Shown here: piece by piece, positions 32,848-42,695 of the stretch | Numbering within the stretch: the stretch's first letter is position 1 | Layout: each line of letters opens with the position of its first letter | Assembly: GCA_030848705.1 (NCBI GenBank) | Contig: CM061243.1 | Span: forward strand, 118,444,674 to 118,508,673 | DNA: 64,000 nucleotides | Reading direction: 5' to 3' | Origin: Heracleum sosnowskyi | Taxonomy: Eukaryota > Streptophyta > Magnoliopsida > Apiales > Apiaceae | Program-made: the position numbers and the translations under genes | Notes under the pieces: model-generated | Database searches by the model: none | What the model saw: only the letters and a program-made list of their open reading frames with translations | What the model was told of the DNA's origin: nothing

Positions 32848-35233
32848 GCATATTGCTTGTGAGTCCGGTCTCATGGCTTGATTCTGAGCCGGACTCTTGA
32901 TCTGCATATTGCTGGGGACCCTGGCTCCTCTGTATGCCTATGGCTCTGAGCCAGGGTTATAGAGTTGCATATTGCTCGTGAGTCCGGTCTCATGGCTTGA
33001 TTCTGAGCCGGACTCTTTCTTTTGTACTTAGAATAGAATCTAAGATTTCGATTTGATTGCATATTGCTCGTGAGTCCAGTCTCATGGCTTGATTTTGAGC
33101 CGGACTCTTGATCTGCATATTGTTGGGGACCCTGGCTCCTCTGTATGCTTATGGCTCTGAGCCAGGGTTATAGAGTTGCATATTGCTCGTGAGTCCGGTC
33201 TCATGGCTTGATTCTGAGCCGGACCCTTGATCTGCATATTGCTGGGGACCCTGGCTCCTCTGTATGCCTATGGCTCTGAGCCAGGGTTATTGAGTTGCAT
33301 ATTGCTCATGAGTCCGGTCTCATGGCTTGATTCTGAGCCGGACTCTTGCTTTTGTACTTAGAATAGAATCTAAGATTTCGATTTGATTGCATATTGCTCG
33401 TGAGTCCAGTCTCATGGCTTGATTTTGAGCCGGACTCTTGATCTGCATATTGTTGGGGACCCTGGCTCCTCTGTATGCTTATGGCTCTGAGCCAGGGTTA
33501 TAGAGTTGCATATTGCTCGTGAGTCCGGTCTCATGGCTTGATTCTGAGCCGGACCCTTGATCTGCATATTGCTGGGGACCCTGGCTCCTCTGTATGCCTA
33601 TGGCTCTGAGCCAGGGTTATTGAGTTGCATATTGCTCGTGAGTCCGGTCTCATGGCTTGATTCTGAGCCGGACTCTTGATCTGCATATTGCTGGGGACCC
33701 TGGCTCCTCTGTATGCCTATGGCTCTGAGCCAGGGTTATAGAGTTGCATATTGCTCGTGAGTCCGGTCTCATGGCTTGATTCTGAGCCGGACTCTTTCTT
33801 TTGTACTTAGAATAGAATCTAAGATTTTGATTTGATTGCATATTGCTCGTGAGTCCAGTCTCATGGCTTGATTTTGAGCCGGACTCTTGATCTGCATATT
33901 GTTGGGGACCCTGGCTCCTCTGTATGCTTATGGCTCTGAGCCAGGGTTATAGAGTTGCATATTGCCCGTGAGTCCGGTCTCATGGTTTGATTCTGAGCCG
34001 GACCCTTGATCTGCATATTGCTGGGGACCCTGGCTCCTCTGTATGCCTATGGCTCTGAGCCAGGGTTATTGAGTTGCATATTGCTCGTGAGTCCGGTCTC
34101 ATGGCTTGATTCTGAGCCGGACTCTTGATCTGCATATTGCTGGGGACCCTGGCTCCTCTGTATGCCTATGGCTCTGAGCCAGGGTTATAGAGTTGCATAT
34201 TGCTCGTGAGTCCGGTCTCATGGCTTGATTCTGAGCCGGACCCTTGATCTGCATATTGCTGGGGACCCTGGCTCCTCTGTATGCCTATGGCTCTGAGCCA
34301 GGGTTATTGAGTTGCATATTGCTCGTGAGTCCGGTCTCATGGCTTGATTCTGAGCCGGACTCTTGATCTGCATATTGCTGGGGACCCTGGCTCCTCTGTA
34401 TGCCTATGGCTCTGAGCCAGGGTTATTGAGTTGCATATTGCTCGTGAGTCCGGTCTCATGGCTTGATTCTGAGCCGGACTCTTGATCTGCATATTGCTGG
34501 GGACCCTGGCTCCTCTGTATGCCTATGGCTCTGAGCCAGGGTTATAGAGTTGCATATTGCTCGTGAGTCCGGTCTCATGGCTTGATTCTGAGCCGGACCC
34601 TTGATCTGCATATTGCTGGGGACCCTGGCTCCTCTGTATGCCTATGGCTCTGAGCCAGGGTTATTGAGTTGCATATTGCTCGTGAGTCCGGTCTCATGGC
34701 TTGATTCTGAGCCGGACTCTTGATCTGCATATTGCTGGGGACCCTGGCTCCTCTGTATGCCTATGGCTCTGAGCCAGGGTTATAGAGTTGCATATTGCTC
34801 GTGAGTCCGGTCTCATAGCTTGATTCTGAGCCGGACCCTTGATCTGCATATTGCTGGGGACCCTGGCTCCTCTGTATGCCTATGGCTCTGAGCCAGGGTT
34901 ATTGAGTTGCATATTGCTCGTGAGTCCGGTCTCATGGCTTGATTCTGAGCCGGACTCTTGATCTGCATATTGCTGGGGACCCTGGCTCCTCTGTATGCCT
35001 ATGGCTCTGAGCCAGGGTTATAGAGTTGCATATTGCTCGTGAGTCCGGTCTCATAGCTTGATTCTGAGCCGGACTCTTTCTATTGTACTTAGAATAGAAT
35101 CTAAGATTTCGATTTGATTGCATATTGCTCGTGAGTCCGGGCTCATGGCTTGATTCTGAGCCGGACCCTTGATCTGCATATTGCTGGGGACCCTGGCTCC
35201 TCTGTATGCCTATGGCTCTGAGCCAGGGTTATT
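32848..35233. repeat. Gypsy-2 array B: 119-bp two-hairpin tandem repeat
   Basis: About 17 units, each a 56-bp and a 63-bp half that both begin GCATATTGCT. The first half contains the inverted pair GAGTCCGG...CCGGACTC, the second ACCCTGGCTC...GAGCCAGGGT. At four places the first half is replaced by a longer variant with TTAGAATAGAATCTAAG, which gives a higher-order pattern. The array sits between the protease remnant and the 3' end of the opposite-strand gene, where the polymerase should be. ORFs within it are artefacts. Confidence 0.95.
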
Positions 35234-35390
35234 ACAAGAAACAAGAAAAATGAAATACAGATAATTTGAAATACAATTTTGTGAGAAATAACATCGTGCC
35301 CTATTTTTATTCATAAATTGATCACGAGTACAAATTTTCTATTCTTCAATACAAATTGATCTTTATTTCTGGCCTGGGTTTTGAAATCTT

Positions 35391-35993
35391 CTACTCACCA
35401 ATTTTTTGGCCGGGCTCTTTCCTTGGGTTGAATTTATGTTTCTTTTGGCTCATATTTTTCTGGTAAGAATTGGCTTTCCTTTTATTCTTTGGATCTGTCT
35501 CAGCCATGACTAAAGCTTTCCCATAGCATCTACTAGCCACTTCATAATCTCCCCGGACTTCTCCAATGCCAGAGGGTGTGGGAAACTTGAACTTTAAGTG
35601 CGAGGTTGAGGTTATAGCTTGTAGCTTAGTCAGGGCTGGTCTCCCCAGGATCCCATTGTAAGAAGAAGGAGTGTTGATGACGTAGAATTTAACAATGTTA
35701 GTGACTTTGTTCGGATAAGTCCCAAATAGTACTGGTAGATACAGGGTTCCTTGAATTGGGACCAAGTTGTTCCCAAAACCATAGAGAGGATCTTCTCTGC
35801 AGTCGTTCATCTTCACACTCCCCAGCTGCATTCGATCCACAGTATGTTTGAATATGATATTGACAGAAGAACCGTTGTCAATCAGTATTCTTTTAACTTC
35901 ATTGTCAGCTATGTCTAGACTAACAACTAGAGCTTCATTATGATTGGGGTCGAGTCCTTCGAAATCATCTTTGTTGAAACTGATTATGCTCAT
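35391..35993 (-). pseudogene. Gypsy-2 aspartic protease region
   Basis: A 200-residue ORF with the protease signature ILIDNGSSVNIIF and the downstream YNGILGRPAL, as in Tat-type Gypsy elements. It ends in a basic tail and then meets array B. The usual RT start is missing. Upstream it is out of frame with the gag fragment. Protease may still be expressed, but the element lacks anything for it to process except the short gag. Confidence 0.75.
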
Positions 35994-36015
35994 GTATCAT
36001 CTTTGTTGAAATCAA

Positions 36016-36675
36016 CTAGAGCCCAGAGTCTTGGCCAACTTTTCTTTGCAATTCATGTATCATGCTCATAAGGTCCTCCCTAGGTTCATCCTCATCTGAT
36101 ATTATTTCCGGACTTGGAGCCCGGGTTCTCCTCTTTTCAGAGGTTTTACCCAGAATCCGGGCCTCCTCCTCCAGGATTCTTTTCTGGACCCTTAGATCGA
36201 GTCTGGCTTGCTCTTCCGCTTGAATCTTTTCTCGCATCTCGGCTAGCCTTTTAAGCTTTTCGGCCTCCTCATCATTGTTTCGGCTGCGAGTCCGGTGAGG
36301 CCTCCTTTCGGTGTCTTTGTCTTTGTCACCAATTCGGTCAAAAACAGACCTAGAGCGGTGGGATCCTTCAGGGTGATGAGAGTTCTCACACTGGTCTTGC
36401 TCTTTGTTCCGGGTTTGATTGTATAGCCGAATTGCTTCTGCAACCTGTTCACCAGTTAAGTGCTCCATCTGTCCGGGCTCAATAGCAAGGTCAGTATATT
36501 TATATTTGTTTACTTCAATGTTTATTCGGGCATCTCCTGGCCGGACTACCTGAGAAGCCAAAGTCAGGACTGGAGGTAACTGGTGACCAGCCTGACCAGT
36601 GACCGGGATGTGGGTGCCCGGGGTTGGGTTACTTGGGGTATGTCTATTTGTGCTCTTATTGCCACGAGCCATCAT
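36016..36675 (-). pseudogene. Gypsy-2 gag N-terminal fragment
   Basis: A 219-residue ORF beginning MMARGNKSTNRH about 400 bp after the PBS. It has the Arg/Glu-rich helical region (LKRLAEMREKIQAEEQARLD) found in the N-terminal part of Tat gags. The capsid core (WYSRLPPNSI-type block, present in Gypsy-1) and zinc knuckle are absent; the sequence passes directly to protease. The 15-bp repeat TCATCTTTGTTGAAA at 35965-35979 and 35997-36011 marks the join. Confidence 0.75.
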
Positions 36676-37063
36676 TCACACAAACAGATGTATATGGTAT
36701 TCTAGAACAAAAATTTGCAACAAATTCAACAGCGAAGAGTATCCTGGGTTTTACAACTAGATATCAGTGTATATGTTAAGGGATCAAAATGTATGCACGT
36801 ATTTCTGGGTTCACAATCTCAATAATCAAGAAAGCTGGGTTTTTCGAATAGATCTAAGTGGGAGTAATATAGATCTACAAAAGAACTAAAGCATGTAAGC
36901 AGGGCTAACAAGATCTGGGCTAAGTAAGGCTAAAAAACACGCATACATTGTAAAAATGGGCTAAAGAGTTCATCTTTATGGTTGAAAAGAGAAAGTTGGT
37001 TTAGATCTTACTGGGTTTGAAGATGGTGAGTCTAGCGGCACCGTGACCACAAGACTGGGTTCC

Positions 37064-37081
37064 CCTCCTTCTAGCGCCAAA
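37064..37081 (-). other. Gypsy-2 primer-binding site
   Basis: The element strand reads TTTGGCGCTAGAAGGAGG directly after the 5' LTR. The TGGCGC start is typical of Tat-type elements. Confidence 0.7.
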
Positions 37082-37808
37082 TGATAACTCCAGATCCCGA
37101 TCTAGGTCCTTCCCGGCCGATCCCACGCCTGGAAGCGGTGTCGCTGCGGTTGGGACTCTGCAAAACAACACCGGAGGGGGGTTTGGACCCTGGCGGCGCC
37201 TCCGGCGTGAGAATAAGTAACGGCTTTGGAAAGGGATACCGGAATATAGAGAAATCTAAATATGGAGGGTGTGTGTATAGGTTGTGTAGAGAGAGAGCGA
37301 TTGATCCCTTGAACCTTTCCTTCTTGGGCTATTTATAGGCCCAGAATTAGGGTTCAGGGGGTACCTGCAATCATGAGCGTTGGATCCTAGGCAGGAGGGA
37401 CACCTGGATGATGTTGATGGGTCACACGTGCCCGGGTGAGAATTGTGGTGACATGTGCCAGGCTCCTGCTGGCGTGTGGCTTGATTAGGACACAATGATG
37501 CCAATCACTAGGTGTCCTTACGTGTCACCACCAGGAGCCCCGAGTCCGGGCTCGGGTACTAGGTTCGGGAGTCAGGGCTCTTGTAGCCTGTCAGTCAGGG
37601 CTCAGGTACCGTTGAATATACCACCAGGGGTCTTGAGTCCGGGCTCGGGTACTAGGTTCGGGAGTCAGGGCTCTTGTAGCCTGTCAGTCAGGGCTCAGGT
37701 ACCGTTGAATATACCACCAGGGGTCTTGAGTCCGGGCTCGGGTACTAGGTTCGGGAGTCAGGGCTCTTGTAGCCTGTCAATGGGAGTTTGGGCTTTTATA
37801 GCCTATCA
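37082..37808 (-). repeat. Gypsy-2 5' LTR (element orientation)
   Basis: 727-bp copy of 27527-28253, with one difference noted at 37298. Confidence 0.95.
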
Positions 37809-37813
37809 ATAAG

Positions 37814-38337
37814 CTTTTTCTAAGATAATGCAAAAAGAATCAGAGTCCAAAATAGCTTACCATGGTTTTATGTTACTTTCATGCTTGCCTGTATTTTGAT
37901 CAGCTAAAAATTTAGAAACTGTGCACGATTTTATTCATTTTTATGTGTGCAAATATTTACACACACCACTTCAACGGTGCAGTGCACTACTGCAGGGCCT
38001 GCACGGCCTGCACGGCCGGGACATAACTGTATATACATCCCAAAGCTCAAGTGTAAGGCTGCTTTTCTCGTGCTAAGAAGGAAGAAGTACTCAAACGCCT
38101 TATATACCGGACAAGACGGAGTAGTATCAAACCGTTTTATGGGCAACAATAATAAATAGAGTTGGAACCAGTTTTCTGCGGTAGATTGTCTAGTCGAACC
38201 TGTAAAAAAAGAGAATGCGAGGGATAATTCACCGATTCACCTCCAGTGTGAAAATCAGTTAAATTGCTATATTTTAGAGTAAGCGATGGAACGTACGAAT
38301 ATTGTAATTAATTGTATGTATGAATGTGATGAATTCT
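37814..38337. other. Short host spacer between Gypsy-2 and Gypsy-1
   Basis: About 525 bp without a recognisable gene. A small GC-rich tandem motif GGCCTGCAC is repeated near 37996-38015. Positions 38333-38337 (ATTCT) are the left target duplicate of Gypsy-1. Confidence 0.5.
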
Positions 38338-38881
38338 TGATATGGGCTAAAAATAACCCTAGAAGCATAATTAATGATGTATTAATTAGATCTAGACTGG
38401 TCCAAGGATACGACCCAATAGACAATGCCCCTAATTATTTATTAATTTCGTAATTAATAAATAAGGAAAATATACAACTCATAAAAAGAGTCCAAAGTGT
38501 GATAAATTCTTCAAAAAGTCTGACTCCTGCAAAGAAGGATCTAGGATCTCAATCAAAGAAAATAACTATTCACAGTCCTTATCCTACGATAAGGAAAAGA
38601 CTTGCTCACCAAGGAATACAATCCTTATCCACCATCGAGAATGAGACTTATTCGCTAAGTCTCCCAAACATACTCTAAATACAAGGCTCCTGACGCCTAT
38701 ATAATGACCCTGATCCTTCACATTAGAACTACGTTTTTTGGCTTGATTCTCAGCAATAGTTGAGATACGTAGGCATATTGTGAGGGCAGATTTAGCCACG
38801 AAACACGAGAACAACCATTAAAGCTTGAAAGCTCTTAAACCCTAGCAGTTAATTTACAAGTGCGTTTTTTATTCCACAACA
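38338..38881 (+). repeat. Gypsy-1 5' LTR
   Basis: 544 bp, beginning TGATATGGGCTAAAAATAAC and ending TTCCACAACA. It lacks 6 bp relative to the other LTR, mainly near 38427. Confidence 0.9.
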
Positions 38882-38899
38882 TTTGGCGCCGTCTGTGGG
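38882..38899 (+). other. Gypsy-1 primer-binding site
   Basis: TTTGGCGCCGTCTGTGGG directly follows the LTR; TGGCGCC-type sites are usual in Tat elements. Confidence 0.8.
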
Positions 38900-38914
38900 A
38901 AGACAACATCAACC

Positions 38915-41175
38915 ATGTCAAACACACGAAGAACGACTCGAGATACTCAAACTTCTGAAGGGCTTCCTCTCACCTCTGAGGCAGGTGCTCAAGGAAGCCA
39001 GTCACTGCCAATCACCACCACTCAAGGACCGAAAATCCCGATTTCAGTTGAAGGGATGAATCCCCTACAAATGGTCGTTCATGGACCTGATCCACAAGAG
39101 ACCGCTCTCCAACAACCAATCACAACCTCCCCACTGCTCTTGAATACACCACATGGCCTTCAACTTCACACCACGGATCTCCCCAATACGCAACTCAAAC
39201 TCTCGGGATGCCAACCTATGGTATGCCACCTCGACCCACGGTGGGCAGCAGTGGTATCAATCCAAACTACCATGAAACATATGTTCCCCCTTACATTCGA
39301 GGTCTGGGACCCCAAAATCAGCAAACTCAAACCCGGCAGACCCCCTTGATTCAAGACTACTCAGGACCTTATAATGAGGATGATAATTACTCAACTGGGG
39401 AAGAGAGGGATGTTGCCCCAAGGAGAAGACGTTCTTCCCAAACGAATCGGGAACAACCCCAAACCACTAGGGAAAGGATTGCGGCCCATGAGGCAGAGAC
39501 TGCAAGACTCAAGAAATTACTGGCCGAAAAGTAGGCCGCAAAAGCACAAAGCCAAGCAACTGGAAGAGTCCCGATGATCAATTTGGATCCGACACCGAGA
39601 AGGACTAAGAGGGCTGAAGCCCCAATGAGTGACCCTAATGTTCTGTTACCCCTAGGAGATCCTGATGATCCTACACCGCCTTTCACTCAGGACATCATGA
39701 AAGCTAGTATATCTAGGAAATTCAAGATGCCAACAATCAAAGTTTATGATGGAACAGGAGATCCTGCAAATCATGTAAGAACTTTCTCTAATGCACTGCT
39801 GTTACAGCCGACCAATGATGCGGTTAAGTGCAGAGCGTTTCCACAAACCCTAGCGGGCATGGCTCAACGTTGGTACAGTCGTTTACCTCCCAATTCCATT
39901 GGATCTTTTAAGGAGTTGATCAAGGCATTTATCAACCAATTCGTTAGTGGAAGGGTGCATGAGAAGAGTTCTGCATCTCCCATGGGAATCCAGCAAGGAA
40001 GGAATGAGGCCTTAAGAGACTATATAAATCGATTCACTAGGGAGACTCTGAAAGTCCCGTACTTGGAGGACAAAGTAGCTATGATAGCCCTATAACAAGT
40101 AACCACTGATGATCACTTTAAGAGGTCCTTGGCAAAGCATCCACCCAAAAGTATGTTGAAGCTCCAAGATAGAGCCCGAAAATACATCAAGGCTGAGGAA
40201 AGTATGAGGAAGTATGAACCCACTATAGGTGGAAGTGGAAATTCAAAGAAAAGAAAAGAAACCCAGGAATACGATGTTAAGGAAAAGTTTCCTAAAACGT
40301 CAAAAGATTCTGATTCTCCACCTAAGAAGAACAATTTCGGACCAAGGTTCACGGAGTATGCAAGATTGAATACTCCCAGGAGCCAAATTCTGATGGAAAT
40401 AGCAAAGGAAGAAGATCTCCGATGGCCGAAGCCACTAAGGACTGACTTGTCTAAAAGAAACCAGAACCAATTCTGTTGTTTCCACAAAGAAGTAGGTCAT
40501 GACACGGATGATTGCAGGCAGTTGAAAGATGAGATTGAGTTTTTAATTCGAAGAGGAAAACTTAATAAGTTTACTAAAGATGGGAATCAAGGGAGTCAAA
40601 GAGGAAACTATGAAAGGAAGGATTATGATAAAAAAGAAAATGATCAAGATCGTAATCCCAAACCCCAAGGGCCTGTTATCAACATGATATTTGGAGGGCC
40701 GACTGCTGCTAGGTCCTCCCGAAACTCAAGGAAATCTTATGCCCGAGAGGTAATGACTGTGGTAGGAGAAGCACCGAAACGTGCCAAAACTGAAATAACA
40801 ATAGGTTTTGATGATTCCGACTTAGAGGGAGTGAAGTTTCCCTATGATGATCCCCTAGTCATCATACATGTGATAGGCAATTCTGAGACGAAGAGAGTTC
40901 TGGTTGATAATGGAGCTTCAGTAGACATCTTGTTCCATGATGCTTTTATCAAGATGGGCTATACTGATTCTCAGTTGACACCCTCAAATATGCCCATATA
41001 TGGATTCAATGCAATGGAATCGAAAGTAGAAGGTACAATCCAACTCACTATGACAATGGGGCAAGGTTCTAAAACGTCTACTCAAATGTTGAACTTCATA
41101 GTTATAAGGGCAACTTCAACCTACAATGCAATCCTGGGGAGGACGGCTCTTCATGTGTTCAAGGCTGTTGCCTCG
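38915..41175 (+). pseudogene. Gypsy-1 gag and protease, interrupted
   Basis: The gag starts MSNTRRTTRDTQ at 38915 but shifts frame near 39200 and then has in-frame stops at 39532 (TAG) and 40093 (TAA). Conserved blocks remain: KMPTIKVYDGTGDPANHV, AQRWYSRLPPNSIGSF, and the Tat-type knuckle CCFHKEVGHDTDDC at about 40481-40514. The protease follows with VLVDNGASVDILF and AILGRTALHVF. At 41176 the ORF is cut by Copia-2, and its continuation resumes at 52023. With at least three breaks the gag cannot be made whole. Confidence 0.9.
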
Positions 41176-42462
41176 TGTTAGGTCCCGAAGTATCGTAGAA
41201 GGGGGGGTTGAATACGATACTCACAAATAATTCAATTTCGTTCGCGGATAATTCATTCAGTTCTATAACGAAATCAAACACACCAAACCAAACCAAGAGT
41301 CGGGGAATATATCGTTTTATAAATATAAACCTCGAGGGGTGCTACAATTTCTAATCCGTAGATTAGCTTCAATGAGTTCAAGGTTATTCATAATCAATAC
41401 AATGAAAGAATTCTGAGCACTATAAATTTTTATGATCTTCTCCGGCTCAAAACTCTCTCTCAGTAGTTGCTACTATGAACTAACCAGACTGAGGAAGACA
41501 CTACCTCTCTCTGTGTAATTATAGACTTAGTTTTTGAAAACTATCGAACCTTAATTGTTAAAACAATCTTGGCCGTCCAATTCTCATCAACCTGTCAGAC
41601 AAACAAACTTTTCACCCACTTTTCCAAATGAAAACTATCGAATTATTAAAAAGAGTTTTCCATTCGATAGTTTTTAAATAAAAACTATCGAAAGTTAAAT
41701 TCTTTTGTAATAGAATTCAAATGGACTTCATTTATCCCATTCGATAGTTTTTAGGAAATAAAAACTATCGAGCTCTTTTCTTTTGACTTTGAGTTAATGT
41801 AATTCAATTCCATCAAATCAAAACTTTAGAATCAACTTTACATTCAATGATTTTTTATTATAAAATAAAAAACTATCGAATGAAAAGTTAATTCATTAGT
41901 TTTCATTTGAATTCCTTGACTTACATTCGATGGTTTTCTTTATTGAAAAACCATCGAACTCAATTCTTGTCTTTGACTTAAAAAAGAAAAGATGTTGAGC
42001 TTCAGGGTGTTTAAGTTTCAGACTGTATCATTTTCTTCTGAGACGATAAAACAACTTGATCTTTTAGTGCCGTCACCTAGTGCAACTGGTCTGGTTCACA
42101 GATGAATAACACTTGATCAATTCTTCTTTTATGTCTGCAATTCAATGCTGCTGATAAGTCCTTTGTCGTCCTGGTTGCTTCATCACTGGAATCCTGTGGT
42201 ACTGACTCTAAATCATTCACATACTTCTGTCGTCTTGAAAGTCTTGTTTCTTTTGCTGTCACTGAGGCTTGAACATTTTCATGAACTTCTTTCCGTGACC
42301 TGTTTACGGACTTCAAGAATACATAACGTATTTTGATTTTTTGAGTTTACCTTTTCTTCATTGATTCTGGATTCCTGTGCTTCTGTTAATATTATTGTCT
42401 GTCTTGTCCTTGGTTGAGTTGTAGTTATCTCTTTTACATCTTATGTTACATTATGCTTTACA
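41176..42462 (-). repeat. Copia-2 3' LTR (element orientation)
   Basis: 1287 bp, starting TGTTAGGTCCCGAAG and ending GCTTTACA. It contains many AAAACTATCGAA / TTCGATAGTTTT motifs, including a hairpin with 14-bp perfect arms and a 2-base loop at 41663-41692. Confidence 0.95.
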
Positions 42463-42473
42463 ATCTCCCCCTA
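42463..42473 (-). other. Copia-2 polypurine tract
   Basis: The plus strand ATCTCCCCCTA beside the LTR is identical in form to the PPT of Copia-1. Confidence 0.8.
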
Positions 42474-42695
42474 TTTGATTGGATAGAGTTCGACAAGCAA
42501 ATACTTCGAGGATAACTCAACTAACTAAGGAAACATTAAACTACTTAAAGTAAGACAGCTTAATAATATCAATGCATTCTGGATCAGATATATATACATT
42601 TCCAGATTTCATAAATCAAAAAACAATTAAACTTTATACAATGAAGTTGCTCCTCTAGTCTGAGCTGATAGTTCTCTTGTTCTTTGCTTCATCAT

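Larger units (their letters stand above)
27527..37808 (-). mobile_element. Gypsy-2: non-autonomous Tat-type LTR retrotransposon
   Basis: Complete 10,282-bp element on the minus strand: two 727-bp LTRs (TG...CA) and the 5-bp duplicate ATAAG at 27522-27526 and 37809-37813. PBS at 37064-37081 and PPT at 28254-28270. In element order: gag N-terminus, protease, a 119-bp tandem array, an intact three-coding-exon ORF on the opposite strand, a 121-bp tandem array, LTR. Capsid core, RT, RNase H and integrase are absent. The LTRs differ at one base that I could find (27743 A, 37298 C), so it inserted recently although it has no polymerase. Confidence 0.93.

Noticed and set aside
32871..35123. Three nearly identical 63-residue ORFs
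   Set aside because: They are units of array B, not genes.
28323..35233. Regular repeats as a CRISPR array
   Set aside because: Units are contiguous tandem repeats without unique spacers, in plant retrotransposon DNA.
37814..38337. Small gene between Gypsy-2 and Gypsy-1
   Set aside because: Short ORFs on both strands (37931-38159) are mutual shadows and show no domain.
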